A DNA stretch of 48,714 nt from Bacteroidales bacterium (GCA_030656615.1 JAUSOY010000080.1:1-48714), one strand, 5' to 3'. Shown: positions 1-7,938, counted from the stretch's first letter. Notes: generated from the letters alone by a model not told the origin. Made by a program: numbers and translations.

Positions 1-66
1 AAGGCCGCTTTGCTCCCATTGATTAACCAGGGATATCATTTGTTCGTTTTTGTCCTGACGGTTCAT
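1..66 (-). CDS. IS66 TnpA-like accessory protein, N-terminal 22 codons only
   Basis: A frame opens with ATG at 66 and is still open at the window edge. It begins MNRQDKNEQ and continues with a W-E-Q-S-G-L stretch. IS66 TnpA proteins, small helix-turn-helix-like accessory proteins of about 100-130 residues, commonly start with a similar short lead followed by a Trp/Tyr-x-x-Ser-Gly motif. Only the N-terminus is visible, so function cannot be confirmed. Its position just inside a GTAA-type end supports the reading. Confidence 0.5.
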   Translation of the reverse strand, partial: MNRQDKNEQMISLVNQWEQSGL

Positions 67-137
67 GGTTTAAATTTTAGCAGCAAATTTCTAATGAAAA
101 TATCTCATAGAAAAGATGCACATGGCCGTAGGGTTAC
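1..137 (-). mobile_element. End of an IS66-family insertion sequence (partial)
   Basis: Read on the minus strand, the sequence starting at 137 begins GTAACCC. IS66-family ends usually begin GTAA. About 70 bases further in, an ORF opens at 66 whose first 22 codons look like the small IS66 accessory protein TnpA. Position 137 is also where the waaA reading frame stops looking like a normal WaaA C-terminus. The rest of the element, its second inverted repeat and any 8-bp target duplication lie outside the window. The family call rests on the GTAA terminus, the spacing and a short peptide, so it is an inference. Confidence 0.55.
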
Positions 138-1370
138 ATTAGTTTTCTCAATCTCCCCCATTACAATCGCTGTGGCACCGCAGTGCTTTTGAATGAATTC
201 GAGACAGATTTTCTTTAAATGCAGCAGCTTTTCATCGTTGTATAAAATGTCGGAAGTGATATGTAGAAAGTCTTCTGTGCCGGAGATAGGAAAGGCTCCG
301 CCTTCTGCGGCCAGTGCTTTGGTTTCATAAAAATACCGGTGATTTGGCCCAAAAATCACCGGTAAACCAAAATTAACGGCTTCAAGGATATTATGGGTAC
401 CAACTCCGAAACCACCGCCAATCAAGGCTAGGTGAGCATATTGGTACAAATGCGAAAGCTTGCCAATGGTGTTGATTATCAATACGTCTTTATCACTGAA
501 ATCGGTGGTATCTAATTCGGTAAACAAAACGGTTTTTTCTCCGAAAAGCTGTTGAATCTGTTGTATGTGTCCTTCGTGCGTCTCGTGGGGAGCTATGATG
601 AGTTTGGTGTCCTTGGATTTATTTTGATAGAATTGATACAGCATTTCTTCTTCCTTAGGCCAGGTACTACCACCAATCAGAATTTTATTTCCGGCACAGA
701 ATTTTTCGACCAGCGGAAAGCGTTGCTTATTTTTCGAAATCTGTAAAACCCGGTCGAAACGGGTATCGCCCGATACAATAGCTTGTATACCAATATTTTT
801 TAACAAATCAGCAGAAGTCTGAGTCTGAACAAAAAATTGGTTGACTTTTTTTAAGCCTTTCCTGAAAAAGCCTCCATACCATTTAAAAAAGTGTTGTTGT
901 GGTCTGAAATTGCTGGAAACCAACAATAAAGGAATATTTCGATCGGATAAACCATGAATGAAATTCAGCCAGAATTCATATTTGATAAATATAGCGATGG
1001 CAGGCTTTACGGTATCCAGAAAAAAACGGACGTTGGAAGGTAAATCGAGAGGAAGATAAATAATGGAATGGGCTCCGGAATAGTTTTTACGCACTTCGAA
1101 ACCCGAAGGCGAGAAAAAAGTCAGAAGAATGCGGTGTTGCGGGTATTTTTCGGTGTAAGCTTCCAGCAGTGGTCTGCCTTGTTCAAATTCGCCCAGAGAG
1201 GCGCAGTGAAACCATGCGACTGTTTTGGTATTATCAACGAATTGCTTCTTAATTTCTGATTTCCAATTTTTACGCCCTCGAATCCAAAGAGCTGCTTTTG
1301 GATTGAAAACAGAAGCGATGAGCAATCCGTTCCCATATAACCAGATGCTGATGTTATACAGCCATTTCAT
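105..1370 (-). CDS. waaA: 3-deoxy-D-manno-octulosonic acid (Kdo) transferase
   Basis: WaaA (KdtA) moves Kdo from CMP-Kdo to lipid IV-A at the inner membrane, the first sugar step of lipopolysaccharide core assembly. The 421-residue product has one N-terminal membrane anchor (about residues 3-22). The A-S-L-G-E motif carries the catalytic Glu61, and a C-terminal GT-B nucleotide-sugar site has GGGFGVGTHN at about 318-327 followed by the EAVNFGLPV loop. Length fits the family. The last ten codons (412-421, VTLRPCASFL) and the stop appear to come from the IS66-type end at 137, so the native C-terminus has been swapped by insertion. The core domains are intact, so the enzyme is probably still active. 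It starts three bases after the stop of the upstream barrel gene and is likely cotranscribed with it. Confidence 0.93.
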   Translation of the reverse strand: MKWLYNISIWLYGNGLLIASVFNPKAALWIRGRKNWKSEIKKQFVDNTKTVAWFHCASLGEFEQGRPLLEAYTEKYPQHRILLTFFSPSGFEVRKNYSGAHSIIYLPLDLPSNVRFFLDTVKPAIAIFIKYEFWLNFIHGLSDRNIPLLLVSSNFRPQQHFFKWYGGFFRKGLKKVNQFFVQTQTSADLLKNIGIQAIVSGDTRFDRVLQISKNKQRFPLVEKFCAGNKILIGGSTWPKEEEMLYQFYQNKSKDTKLIIAPHETHEGHIQQIQQLFGEKTVLFTELDTTDFSDKDVLIINTIGKLSHLYQYAHLALIGGGFGVGTHNILEAVNFGLPVIFGPNHRYFYETKALAAEGGAFPISGTEDFLHITSDILYNDEKLLHLKKICLEFIQKHCGATAIVMGEIEKTNVTLRPCASFL

Positions 1371-1373
1371 GAT

Positions 1374-2138
1374 TTAATAGTAGTAATATTCCTGTGGAGT
1401 CCGACCATACAATGGAAGTATCCAACCGATTTTTATTCCTCCCAGGAAATCGAAACGGCTTTTGGTGTCTTTTTTCATAAGGTCGAAATCATAATCCCTT
1501 AATGACTTGGTCCAAGTTTCAATGAACTCAATACCTGCGAAAAAATTAACCGTTCGTTTATTGCTCAGATGTACATATCCGATAAATTGAGTTGCTCCGA
1601 AGCCTGCCGTAAGTCTGTCATATCCACGTCGGTAATCGTCTTTAATTTGTGGAGCGGTGTTATCGATATTGGAGATGTATAATTTATGTCTGATGTATCC
1701 ACCACCTACTGTTACTATTAATCCGGAATTAGGATTGGGTCCCATTACAGGAAATAGTTTGCCAAATTTAACAGCGGTAAAATGTCCTCGTTCCAATACT
1801 GAAACATCGGCGGGTACTCCATTACCGTCGATTATGAAGTCGCTACTGGTTTCGAGATGACTGAATAGTTCATCTTTTATTTTAATATCGGTGCCAAAGA
1901 TGTATTGGAAATCGACGCCTAAAATCCAATTGCTTTTCGTTTTATACATATATCCGGCACCTGCTGCATAGCTTGCTCCGAACCGATCGGCCATATCACC
2001 ACCGGGGATATGAAAAGCAGCCGAACCAAATATCATCGGAATACTGATGCTTGAATTCTTGACATTTACCTGCGATTGTACTGTTAAAACAGGGTAGGAG
2101 AGCAGAAGGATAATAAAGATGCGTATAAAATGTTTCAT
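1374..2138 (-). CDS. Predicted outer-membrane beta-barrel protein, function unknown
   Basis: The 254-residue product has a signal peptide (roughly residues 1-23, ending near VQSQ). Alternating aromatic/glycine strands typical of a small Bacteroidota outer-membrane barrel follow, such as the GAGYMYKT and AGIEFIETW segments, and the tail is rich in Tyr. No enzymatic motif is visible. I chose the ATG at 2138 over the in-frame ATG at 2153. A TATTTTTG promoter element lies at 2168-2161 (minus), so transcription should start close to 2153, and the 2138 start leaves a short leader. The gene runs directly into waaA (3-base gap). The pairing suggests an envelope role, but no specific function can be read. 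Confidence 0.75.
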   Translation of the reverse strand: MKHFIRIFIILLLSYPVLTVQSQVNVKNSSISIPMIFGSAAFHIPGGDMADRFGASYAAGAGYMYKTKSNWILGVDFQYIFGTDIKIKDELFSHLETSSDFIIDGNGVPADVSVLERGHFTAVKFGKLFPVMGPNPNSGLIVTVGGGYIRHKLYISNIDNTAPQIKDDYRRGYDRLTAGFGATQFIGYVHLSNKRTVNFFAGIEFIETWTKSLRDYDFDLMKKDTKSRFDFLGGIKIGWILPLYGRTPQEYYYY

Positions 2139-2160
2139 GCCGGTATTTCTCATTGGAACG

Positions 2161-2168
2161 CAAAAATA
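2161..2168 (-). promoter_or_regulatory. -7 element (TATTTTTG) for the barrel-waaA transcript
   Basis: A perfect TAnnTTTG on the minus strand lies 22 bases ahead of the chosen start at 2138. No clear TTTG is seen about 20 bases further upstream, so the -33 half is weak. Confidence 0.45.
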
Positions 2169-2243
2169 CAGAAAAGCGTATGCATGCCACCCATTTTCCT
2201 GAATATTCTGTTTTTATGTTTTATTAATTGATACAGGGTTTTT

Positions 2244-2639
2244 TCAGTGGTATCCTAACCAATCGATGGCTGCATCCATACTCGAAAATATGTTTATTCT
2301 CATACTACTAATTTCTTCGTGAAATTTTTTCTCAGCGATTTGAGTAAATGCAGTAGCTATGGGTGAAAGGGTAACAATAGCCAAACGAAAATGACTCATC
2401 TGATTTGAAAAGTTCAGCAAATTCATTATAAATTCGTCAAAAAATTCGCGATCTATCTGCAGATCACATTCACTTAAATCAAGCAGCCTTTTTTTGTACA
2501 TGCTATTTTCTTGTGATGTGGCAAACATTTTACTCCAGATTTCCGTAAGTTCTTTCAGTTTAATAAACCCATCGAATTTCCTTAAATAAATATCGTGCTC
2601 TTTTAAATACGTTTCTGTAATTTTATATGCGGTATTCAT
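2244..2639 (-). CDS. Small SpoIIAA/STAS-like protein, function unknown
   Basis: A 131-residue soluble protein with no signal peptide. The C-terminal two thirds alternates strands and helices like SpoIIAA-like (STAS/SEC14-type) proteins common in Bacteroidota: a LLDLSECDLQ strand, a helix through about residue 85, a FRLAIVTLSP strand, and a final F-S-S-M-D-A-A-I-D-W-L helix. Such proteins are often of unknown role, sometimes tied to anti-sigma or membrane-shape control. The frame stays open upstream to 2744, but the ATG at 2639 fits best because a TATTTTTG promoter element lies at 2669-2662. The gene stands alone, divergent from the wbp operon. The fold assignment is by pattern only. Confidence 0.6.
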   Translation of the reverse strand: MNTAYKITETYLKEHDIYLRKFDGFIKLKELTEIWSKMFATSQENSMYKKRLLDLSECDLQIDREFFDEFIMNLLNFSNQMSHFRLAIVTLSPIATAFTQIAEKKFHEEISSMRINIFSSMDAAIDWLGYH

Positions 2640-2661
2640 AGCAGTATTCGATTGATTTTGA

Positions 2662-2669
2662 CAAAAATA
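2662..2669 (-). promoter_or_regulatory. -7 element (TATTTTTG) for the SpoIIAA-like gene
   Basis: A perfect TAnnTTTG lies 22 bases upstream of the ATG at 2639. It decides against the longer reading from 2744, whose start would lie upstream of the promoter. The -33 TTTG is not evident. Confidence 0.45.
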
Positions 2670-2797
2670 GTGAAACAATAGCATTAATTCATTAGACCAT
2701 TTTCTCAGTATAAATGTATATGGTATTAAAAATAATGTAATCACCTACACTATTTATAATACCGGTGAAGCTTTCGTATCGTTTGCTGATATTTCAA

Positions 2798-2805
2798 TAT
2801 CTTTG
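2798..2805 (+). promoter_or_regulatory. -7 element (TATCTTTG) for the wbp/wlb operon
   Basis: A perfect TAnnTTTG ends 35 bases before the first ATG at 2841. A TTTC at 2772-2775 sits 22 bases upstream as an imperfect -33 element. This gives a leader of about 30 bases for the four-gene operon. Confidence 0.5.
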
Positions 2806-2840
2806 CTTGGTTTAATAATACTCTAATTTTCCTGTATACA

Positions 2841-3971
2841 ATGAAAAAAATACAAATGGTAGACCTTAAGGGTCAGTATGAAAAGATAAAACCTGCGGTT
2901 GATATAGCGATACAAGAAGTCATAGATTCTACAGCATTTATTAATGGCCCGGCTGTCAGGGATTTTCAGGCAGAAATGGAAAAATATTTAGGAATAAAAC
3001 ATGTGATACCCTGTGCCAATGGCACGGATGCACTTCAGATTTCCATGATGGCATTGGGTTTGAAACCCGGAGATGAAGTCATTACTGCTTCCTTTACATT
3101 CATTGCTACTGCTGAAGTTATTGCATTATTGGGTTTGTCCCCTGTTGTTGTTGATGTTGATCCGGATACTTTCAATATTGATCCTGCTGCCATCGAAAAG
3201 GCAATTACTCCCAAAACAAAAGCCATTGTGCCGGTACATCTTTTCGGACAGTGTGCCGATATGGATGCTGTTATGGATATCGCTCAACGACATAATTTGT
3301 TTGTTATTGAAGATAATTGTCAGGCCATTGGCGCTGATTTTACCAGTAGTAAAGGTTGGACTAAAAAAGGCGGAGTTATTGGTCATATCGGATGTACTTC
3401 ATTTTTCCCATCTAAAAACCTGGGATGTTATGGTGATGGCGGGGCTATTTTTACCAATGATGATGAAATTGCCCGAATGATTCGTGGAATTGCCAATCAT
3501 GGAATGTTTGTCAGGTATTACCACGATTATGTTGGAGTTAATTCGCGCCTCGATAGTATTCAGGCTGCCGTATTGAAAATTAAACTGGCCCAACTTGATA
3601 ATTATGCCACCGCCCGTAATAAGGCTGCCACATTTTATGATAATGCTTTTGCAGGAGTAAAGAGTTTGAAAACGCCCGTTCGGTTTTCCAAATCAAGTCA
3701 TGTATTTCATCAGTATACGCTTGTTACTGATGGTATCGACCGGAATGCATTAATTGAATTTCTTGCATCCAAAGATATTCCTGCAATGATTTATTATCCC
3801 GTGGCACTCCATATGCAGAAGGCTTATTCAGATTCGCGATACAAAGAGGGCGATTTTCCGGTTACGGAAGATCTTTGTCGCAGAGTGTTCAGCTTACCCA
3901 TGCATACCGAATTGGATACAGAGCAGCTGGAATTCATTACCTCTTCTGTTTTGGAATTTATTAATCGCTAA
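2841..3971 (+). CDS. wbpE: UDP-2-acetamido-2-deoxy-3-oxo-glucuronate 3-aminotransferase
   Basis: A 376-residue DegT/DnrJ/EryC1 (AHBA synthase-type) PLP aminotransferase. The PLP lysine is Lys192 in SFFPSKNLGCYGDGG and the cofactor-ring Asp is Asp158 in the IEDNCQA motif; a substrate/dimer segment N-S-R-L-D-S-I-Q-A follows at about 234-242. In the WbpE/WlbC branch the enzyme uses glutamate to aminate C3 of the 3-keto sugar made by the WbpB/WlbA dehydrogenase. The exact substrate is inferred from the neighbours, an acetyltransferase, an oxidoreductase and a UDP-sugar dehydrogenase of the same pathway in one run. The next gene starts 3 bases after its stop. It has its own promoter element at 2798. 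Confidence 0.85.
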   Translation: MKKIQMVDLKGQYEKIKPAVDIAIQEVIDSTAFINGPAVRDFQAEMEKYLGIKHVIPCANGTDALQISMMALGLKPGDEVITASFTFIATAEVIALLGLSPVVVDVDPDTFNIDPAAIEKAITPKTKAIVPVHLFGQCADMDAVMDIAQRHNLFVIEDNCQAIGADFTSSKGWTKKGGVIGHIGCTSFFPSKNLGCYGDGGAIFTNDDEIARMIRGIANHGMFVRYYHDYVGVNSRLDSIQAAVLKIKLAQLDNYATARNKAATFYDNAFAGVKSLKTPVRFSKSSHVFHQYTLVTDGIDRNALIEFLASKDIPAMIYYPVALHMQKAYSDSRYKEGDFPVTEDLCRRVFSLPMHTELDTEQLEFITSSVLEFINR

Positions 3972-3974
3972 AAC

Positions 3975-4550
3975 ATGGAAAAGAACTATTTCGTACATGA
4001 AAGCAGTTATGTAGATGAAGGTTGCACCATTGGCTCTGGTACAAAAATCTGGCATTTTTCGCATATCATGTCCCATTGTGTAATCGGAGAAAAGTGTAAT
4101 ATCGGACAAAATGTTGTGGTTTCTTCGGATGTTATTCTGGGGAATAATGTTAAGATTCAGAATAATGTATCTCTTTATACAGGAGTAATTTGCGAAGATG
4201 ATGTTTTTCTAGGACCTTCCATGGTTTTTACCAATGTTACTAATCCCCGTTCAGCAGTTAATCGCCGTGGGAGTTATGAAAAAACGCTGGTAAAGCGTGG
4301 GGCATCCATTGGTGCCAATGCAACAATCGTTTGTGGCCATACCATAGGCGAATATGCCTTTATTGGTGCCGGTACGGTTATTATCCGTGATGTTCCTGAT
4401 TATGCCCTGATGGTGGGAAATCCTGCAAGGCAAACGGGCTGGATGAGTCAATATGGCCATAAATTAAAATTTGATGGTGATGGAATTGCTACTTGCCCCG
4501 AAAGTGGCCAAAAGTACATACTCCGCAATGGAGTGGTTTCCAAAGTTTAA
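3975..4550 (+). CDS. wbpD: UDP-2-acetamido-3-amino-2,3-dideoxy-glucuronate N-acetyltransferase
   Basis: A 191-residue left-handed beta-helix acyltransferase. Hexapeptide repeats ([LIV]-G-x-x-x-x) run from about residue 15 to 155, for example [24 protein letters not shown] and [12 protein letters not shown]. The loop T-N-V-T-N-P-R is typical of the WbpD/WlbB group. These trimeric enzymes use acetyl-CoA to acetylate the 3-amino group installed by the preceding aminotransferase. Size and repeat number fit the family. The gene is packed between wbpE (3-base gap) and the wbpB-like gene (19-base gap). A sialic-acid type (NeuD/PglD) acetyltransferase is less likely given the length and neighbours. 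Confidence 0.87.
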   Translation: MEKNYFVHESSYVDEGCTIGSGTKIWHFSHIMSHCVIGEKCNIGQNVVVSSDVILGNNVKIQNNVSLYTGVICEDDVFLGPSMVFTNVTNPRSAVNRRGSYEKTLVKRGASIGANATIVCGHTIGEYAFIGAGTVIIRDVPDYALMVGNPARQTGWMSQYGHKLKFDGDGIATCPESGQKYILRNGVVSKV

Positions 4551-4569
4551 TTACTAAGAGAATAACTGT

Positions 4570-5529
4570 ATGAGTCATGATAAAGTGAATTTTGCATTGA
4601 TTGGTGCGGCAGGCTATATTGCTCCCCGCCATATGAAGGCAATTAAGGAAACAGGAAATAATTTGGTGGCCGCACTCGATCCGAAAGACAGTGTTGGAAT
4701 TATCGATTCGTATTTCCCGGAAGCTGATTTTTTTCTTGAGTCGGAGCGTTTCGACAGACATCTGGATAAACTTCGGCGGAAAGGAGAACAAAAAATCGAT
4801 TATGTGAGCATTTGTTCCCCGAATTTTCTGCACGATGCCCATATTCGTTTGGCTCTCCGCAATGATGCTCATGCGATATGTGAAAAGCCGGTTGTCTTAA
4901 ATCCCTGGAACATCGATGCATTAATGGAGATAGAACGCGAAACAGGTAAGCTAATTTATAATGTCTTGCAACTTCGCCTTCATCCTTCAATCATCGCTCT
5001 AAAGAATCAGGTCGATAATGGACCGAAAGACAAAGTATATGATATTGATTTGTCATATATTACATCACGCGGTCGTTGGTATTTTATTTCCTGGAAGGGT
5101 GATATCAGTAAGTCAGGCGGTGTAGCCACCAATATTGGTGTTCATTTTTTTGATATGTTGGGCTGGATTTTTGGCAGATTACAGGAAAACGTTGTACATT
5201 TATCGGAGGCTGAAAAAGCTTCAGGATTTCTTCGGTTCGAAAAAGCAAGAGTCCGCTGGTTCCTGAGTGTGGATGCAGACTGCGTTCCTGACAAGCTCAA
5301 AGCACAAGGGAAACGTACCTATCGTTCATTGACAATGGATGGCCAGGAAATTGAGTTCAGCGATGGCTTTTCAGATCTTCATACATTAATTTATGAAGAT
5401 ATTTTAAAAGGTGGAGGTTTTAGCATGGAAGAAACCCGCCAAAGTATAGAAACTGTTTTTCAAATCAGAAATACAAAGGAGGTGGGCCGAACAGGCGAAT
5501 ACCACCCTTTTTTGCTCAAAAAGTGTTAA
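4570..5529 (+). CDS. wbpB: UDP-N-acetyl-glucosaminuronate 3-dehydrogenase (Gfo/Idh/MocA family)
   Basis: A 319-residue NAD-dependent oxidoreductase of the WbpB/WlbA type, which oxidises C3 of UDP-GlcNAcA to the 3-keto sugar. The N-terminal Rossmann fold has I-G-A-A-G-Y at about 11-16. The catalytic E-K-P motif is at 105-107 (Lys106), followed by the family-typical V-V-L-N-P-W-N. The C-terminal Gfo/Idh/MocA domain has N-I-G-V-H-F-F-D at 188-195 with His192 as the likely acid/base. Length matches the family (about 315-320). Note the order of reactions: this enzyme acts before wbpE and wbpD although it is downstream of them. Confidence 0.87.
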   Translation: MSHDKVNFALIGAAGYIAPRHMKAIKETGNNLVAALDPKDSVGIIDSYFPEADFFLESERFDRHLDKLRRKGEQKIDYVSICSPNFLHDAHIRLALRNDAHAICEKPVVLNPWNIDALMEIERETGKLIYNVLQLRLHPSIIALKNQVDNGPKDKVYDIDLSYITSRGRWYFISWKGDISKSGGVATNIGVHFFDMLGWIFGRLQENVVHLSEAEKASGFLRFEKARVRWFLSVDADCVPDKLKAQGKRTYRSLTMDGQEIEFSDGFSDLHTLIYEDILKGGGFSMEETRQSIETVFQIRNTKEVGRTGEYHPFLLKKC

Positions 5530-5547
5530 TCTAAAACAACCAGAATT

Positions 5548-6843
5548 ATGAATATGTATGATAAACTCCTGAAAAAGGAAGCAAAACTCTCGGTGATAGG
5601 GCTTGGTTATGTGGGTCTGCCGATTGCCTTGGAATTTGCTCGTCAAATAAGCGTAATAGGTTTTGATATTAAACCAGAACGGGTGGAGATGATGAAAAAT
5701 CGCATCGATCCCTCTGAAGAGCTTGAGGCTGAAGCCTTTGATGGATGTGATATTACCTTTACTGCAAACATCGATGATTTAAAGGATGCCCATTTCCACA
5801 TCGTTGCGGTACCTACACCCATCGATTCCCGTAAAATGCCCGATCTTACCCCTTTGCTGAAGGCTTCGGAAGCGGTTGGAAAGATATTGAAAAAGGGAGA
5901 TTATGTCGTATACGAGTCCACCGTTTATCCGGGAGCTACAGAAGAAGATTGTATCCCCATTCTGGAGAAGTTTTCAGGCCTTAAATTCCTCACCGATTTT
6001 AAAGTTGGTTATTCCCCTGAACGGATAAATCCGGGGGATAAGGTAAATACACTTACTACAATTACAAAAGTTGTCTCCGGTTGCGATGCAGAATCCTTGG
6101 ATGTGGTCGCAAAAACATACGAGCTGGTTGTTAAAGCAGGAGTACACCGTGCTTCATCAATGAAAGTGGCAGAAGCAGCAAAAATTATTGAAAATACACA
6201 GCGTGATGTAAATATCGCTCTGATGAACGAACTTTCTATCATATTTAACCGTATTGGCATTAATACCTACGAGGTACTTGAAGCTGCTGGTACAAAATGG
6301 AACTTTCTTAAATTCTATCCAGGACTGGTGGGTGGCCATTGCATAGGTGTTGACCCCTATTATCTGGTATACAAAGCCCAACAACTCCGATATCATCCGC
6401 AGGTTATTTCCGCTGGCAGATATATCAACGATTCTATTGGTTATTACATTGCAAAACAAACGGTTAAAAAACTGATTGCTGCCAGTAAAAATATTCTGAA
6501 TACCAAAGTTTTGGTTATGGGTATTACCTTCAAAGAAGATGTGGCCGATATTCGTAATAGTCGTGTTCCTGATATTATTAGCGAACTTCGATCATATGGA
6601 GTTCAGGTGGATGTAGTTGATGCCTTTGCTAATTCTGAAGAAGTGAAACATGAGTATGGTATAGAACTCGTTAATAAGCCATCATCGAATTATGATGCCG
6701 TTATTGTAGCGGTAAGTCATGAACCTTATGTTAAACTTGATGAAGCATATTTTAAATCAAAAACCAATGCTCGTGCTATTTTAGTGGACGTTAAAGGGAT
6801 ATATCGGGGGAAAATTAATGAAATGACCTATTGGAGTTTATAA
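5548..6843 (+). CDS. UDP-N-acetyl-hexosamine 6-dehydrogenase (TviB/WbpO/WbpA type)
   Basis: A 431-residue NAD-dependent UDP-sugar 6-dehydrogenase that oxidises C6 of a UDP-N-acetylhexosamine to the uronic acid. The N-terminal NAD site is V-I-G-L-G-Y-V-G (16-23). The catalytic cysteine is Cys265 in G-G-H-C-I-G-V-D-P-Y-Y, preceded by the N-F-L-K-F-Y-P-G-L loop. The C-terminal UDP-binding domain includes FKEDVADIRNSR. Details such as V-P-T-P-I-D and E-N-T-Q-R-D place it in the TviB/WbpO branch. In this operon the substrate is most likely UDP-GlcNAc, feeding the wbpB-type enzyme; UDP-GalNAc is the main alternative. It is the last gene of the operon, followed by a strong hairpin at 6857-6900. Confidence 0.88.
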   Translation: MNMYDKLLKKEAKLSVIGLGYVGLPIALEFARQISVIGFDIKPERVEMMKNRIDPSEELEAEAFDGCDITFTANIDDLKDAHFHIVAVPTPIDSRKMPDLTPLLKASEAVGKILKKGDYVVYESTVYPGATEEDCIPILEKFSGLKFLTDFKVGYSPERINPGDKVNTLTTITKVVSGCDAESLDVVAKTYELVVKAGVHRASSMKVAEAAKIIENTQRDVNIALMNELSIIFNRIGINTYEVLEAAGTKWNFLKFYPGLVGGHCIGVDPYYLVYKAQQLRYHPQVISAGRYINDSIGYYIAKQTVKKLIAASKNILNTKVLVMGITFKEDVADIRNSRVPDIISELRSYGVQVDVVDAFANSEEVKHEYGIELVNKPSSNYDAVIVAVSHEPYVKLDEAYFKSKTNARAILVDVKGIYRGKINEMTYWSL

Positions 6844-6856
6844 TTATTCCTGGTAA

Positions 6857-6900
6857 ATATTTAAATAGCCGCCCTGATTACAAGGCGGCTATTTAAATAT
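6857..6900. terminator. Bidirectional terminator between the wbp operon and the fibre locus
   Basis: A perfect 17-bp inverted repeat (6857-6873 with 6884-6900) has a 10-base loop. The stem has a GC core (AGCCGCC) flanked by A/T so that it carries a T-rich tail on either strand. It sits between converging genes ending at 6843 (+) and 6911 (-) and can serve both. Confidence 0.85.
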
Positions 6901-6910
6901 ACCTTGTTTG

Positions 6911-7393
6911 CTATAAAAGTGATACTGTAAAAATTACATTAGTGGATAAGTTTCCACTGCCGTTTAATACACTAAAATTCTGCACTCGGAATGCGATAGG
7001 TATCCAATTAACCGTATTTTTGACTACTGTGAAAAAGTACTGATCTGAATTGGTAATGGTTTGAAATGTGGTTCCTCCGGTTATACCAGTAGCAATAGCT
7101 GTTCTTCTGACTAAAATGGCTAGCGAAGATGACCAGATCATATCTGATTTTCTCACATCTACTCTCATGTCTTTGTTTGCATATCCTGAAACAAATAACA
7201 CAGGACATACAGAACAGTCTTCATAAGCCGATATTTGATAGTCATTTCCTGCTTCAGTAATCAGCGATGAAGACACATTCAATTGCGTCGAAGACAGATT
7301 AATACTAATAGTGATCGTCTGGCCCCAAGTAGGCCATTGTACAGAAAGGAGGCAGACAATCCATATAATATGTAGTTTGTTCCTCATAATCAT
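6911..7393 (-). CDS. Secreted beta-rich protein, last gene of the fibre locus (candidate tip or minor subunit)
   Basis: About 160 residues with a clear signal peptide (MRNKLHIIWIVCLLSV, cleavage near WGQ). The mature part is rich in Ser/Thr/Asn/Val beta-strand sequence, contains one C-x-x-C (E-D-C-S-V-C-P), and ends in a strand typical of a pilin-like sandwich (V-I-F-T-V-S-L-L). I recognise no named family. The start at 7393 gives an ATGA overlap with the stop of the previous subunit gene; the ATG at 7387 is equally possible. Coupled translation and position at the operon end suggest a minor subunit or adhesin exported by the same chaperone and barrel; this is inference. Confidence 0.6.
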   Translation of the reverse strand: MIMRNKLHIIWIVCLLSVQWPTWGQTITISINLSSTQLNVSSSLITEAGNDYQISAYEDCSVCPVLFVSGYANKDMRVDVRKSDMIWSSSLAILVRRTAIATGITGGTTFQTITNSDQYFFTVVKNTVNWIPIAFRVQNFSVLNGSGNLSTNVIFTVSLL

Positions 7394-7938
7394 TGGCTTA
7401 TCATGGTATAAATAATAGTAATTGAATAGCTGGTGGAATGTAAGGTTGAATGGTTGCCAATTCCCAGAGAATAGTTCAGTTGATGACCATTGCCGGCTCC
7501 GTTTCCTGTATAACAATTCCGTATTCCACTCACAACAGAACGGGCTGTAGTGGAAATGGGTTGAACACCGTTGCTGATTCCGTTGGTTCCTGCGCCGATG
7601 CCCGTATAGGCAGACGCAGTAACCTGTAAATTCAGACCAGAGATATTCGAATTACTTTGTACTGTAATTGCATTGGTGGAACTTCCGGCAACAGCGCAGG
7701 TATAGTTTAACCATTTTGAGTTATTTACTGAGCTGCTGGTGAGGGGTAGCCCTGCTTCCACAGGTGTTGTGAGTGAAAGATTAATGGAGTTTCGGTTCGG
7801 CTCAATATCACAAAGACTTATCTGAGGGAAATTAATGGATACTGTGGTATTGCAACTTTGCTGAGCGTGAATTACCTGGCTGACAAAAATAAGCAAAGGC
7901 AACATCCAGGCGCAACTGAATTTATTGTATCTATTCAT
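7390..7938 (-). CDS. Pilin-like secreted subunit, paralogue of the 11511-12080 product
   Basis: A 182-residue protein with a signal peptide (about 1-25, ending IHAQ). The mature region is beta-rich with four cysteines. It shares a layout with the first gene of the locus: an early C/I-D-I-E-P motif, a W-L-N strand in the middle, and S-G-I-x-x-C-Y-T-x-N-G-x-x-x-G near the C-terminus followed by paired strands. That C-terminal block is the clearest link between the two subunits. The gene begins three bases after the barrel gene ends and overlaps the next gene by four bases. Likely a minor subunit of a surface fibre. The family is not one I can name with confidence; a spore-coat-U/Csu-like or DUF4402-like fold is possible. 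Confidence 0.65.
   Translation of the reverse strand: MNRYNKFSCAWMLPLLIFVSQVIHAQQSCNTTVSINFPQISLCDIEPNRNSINLSLTTPVEAGLPLTSSSVNNSKWLNYTCAVAGSSTNAITVQSNSNISGLNLQVTASAYTGIGAGTNGISNGVQPISTTARSVVSGIRNCYTGNGAGNGHQLNYSLGIGNHSTLHSTSYSITIIYTMISQ

Noticed and set aside
3073-3480. Long open frame (135 codons, plus) inside wbpE
   Set aside because: It lies within a well-supported aminotransferase gene in another frame and reads as low-complexity Leu/Ile repeats, a typical shadow.
5548-6843. UDP-glucose 6-dehydrogenase (Ugd)
   Set aside because: The V-P-T-P-I-D, E-N-T-Q-R-D and G-G-H-C-I-G-V-D-P-Y-Y details and the wbp neighbours fit the UDP-N-acetylhexosamine branch instead.
6911-7516. Longer start at 7516 for the last fibre-locus gene
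   Set aside because: It would overlap the previous gene by 127 bases and put 41 residues before a clear signal peptide.
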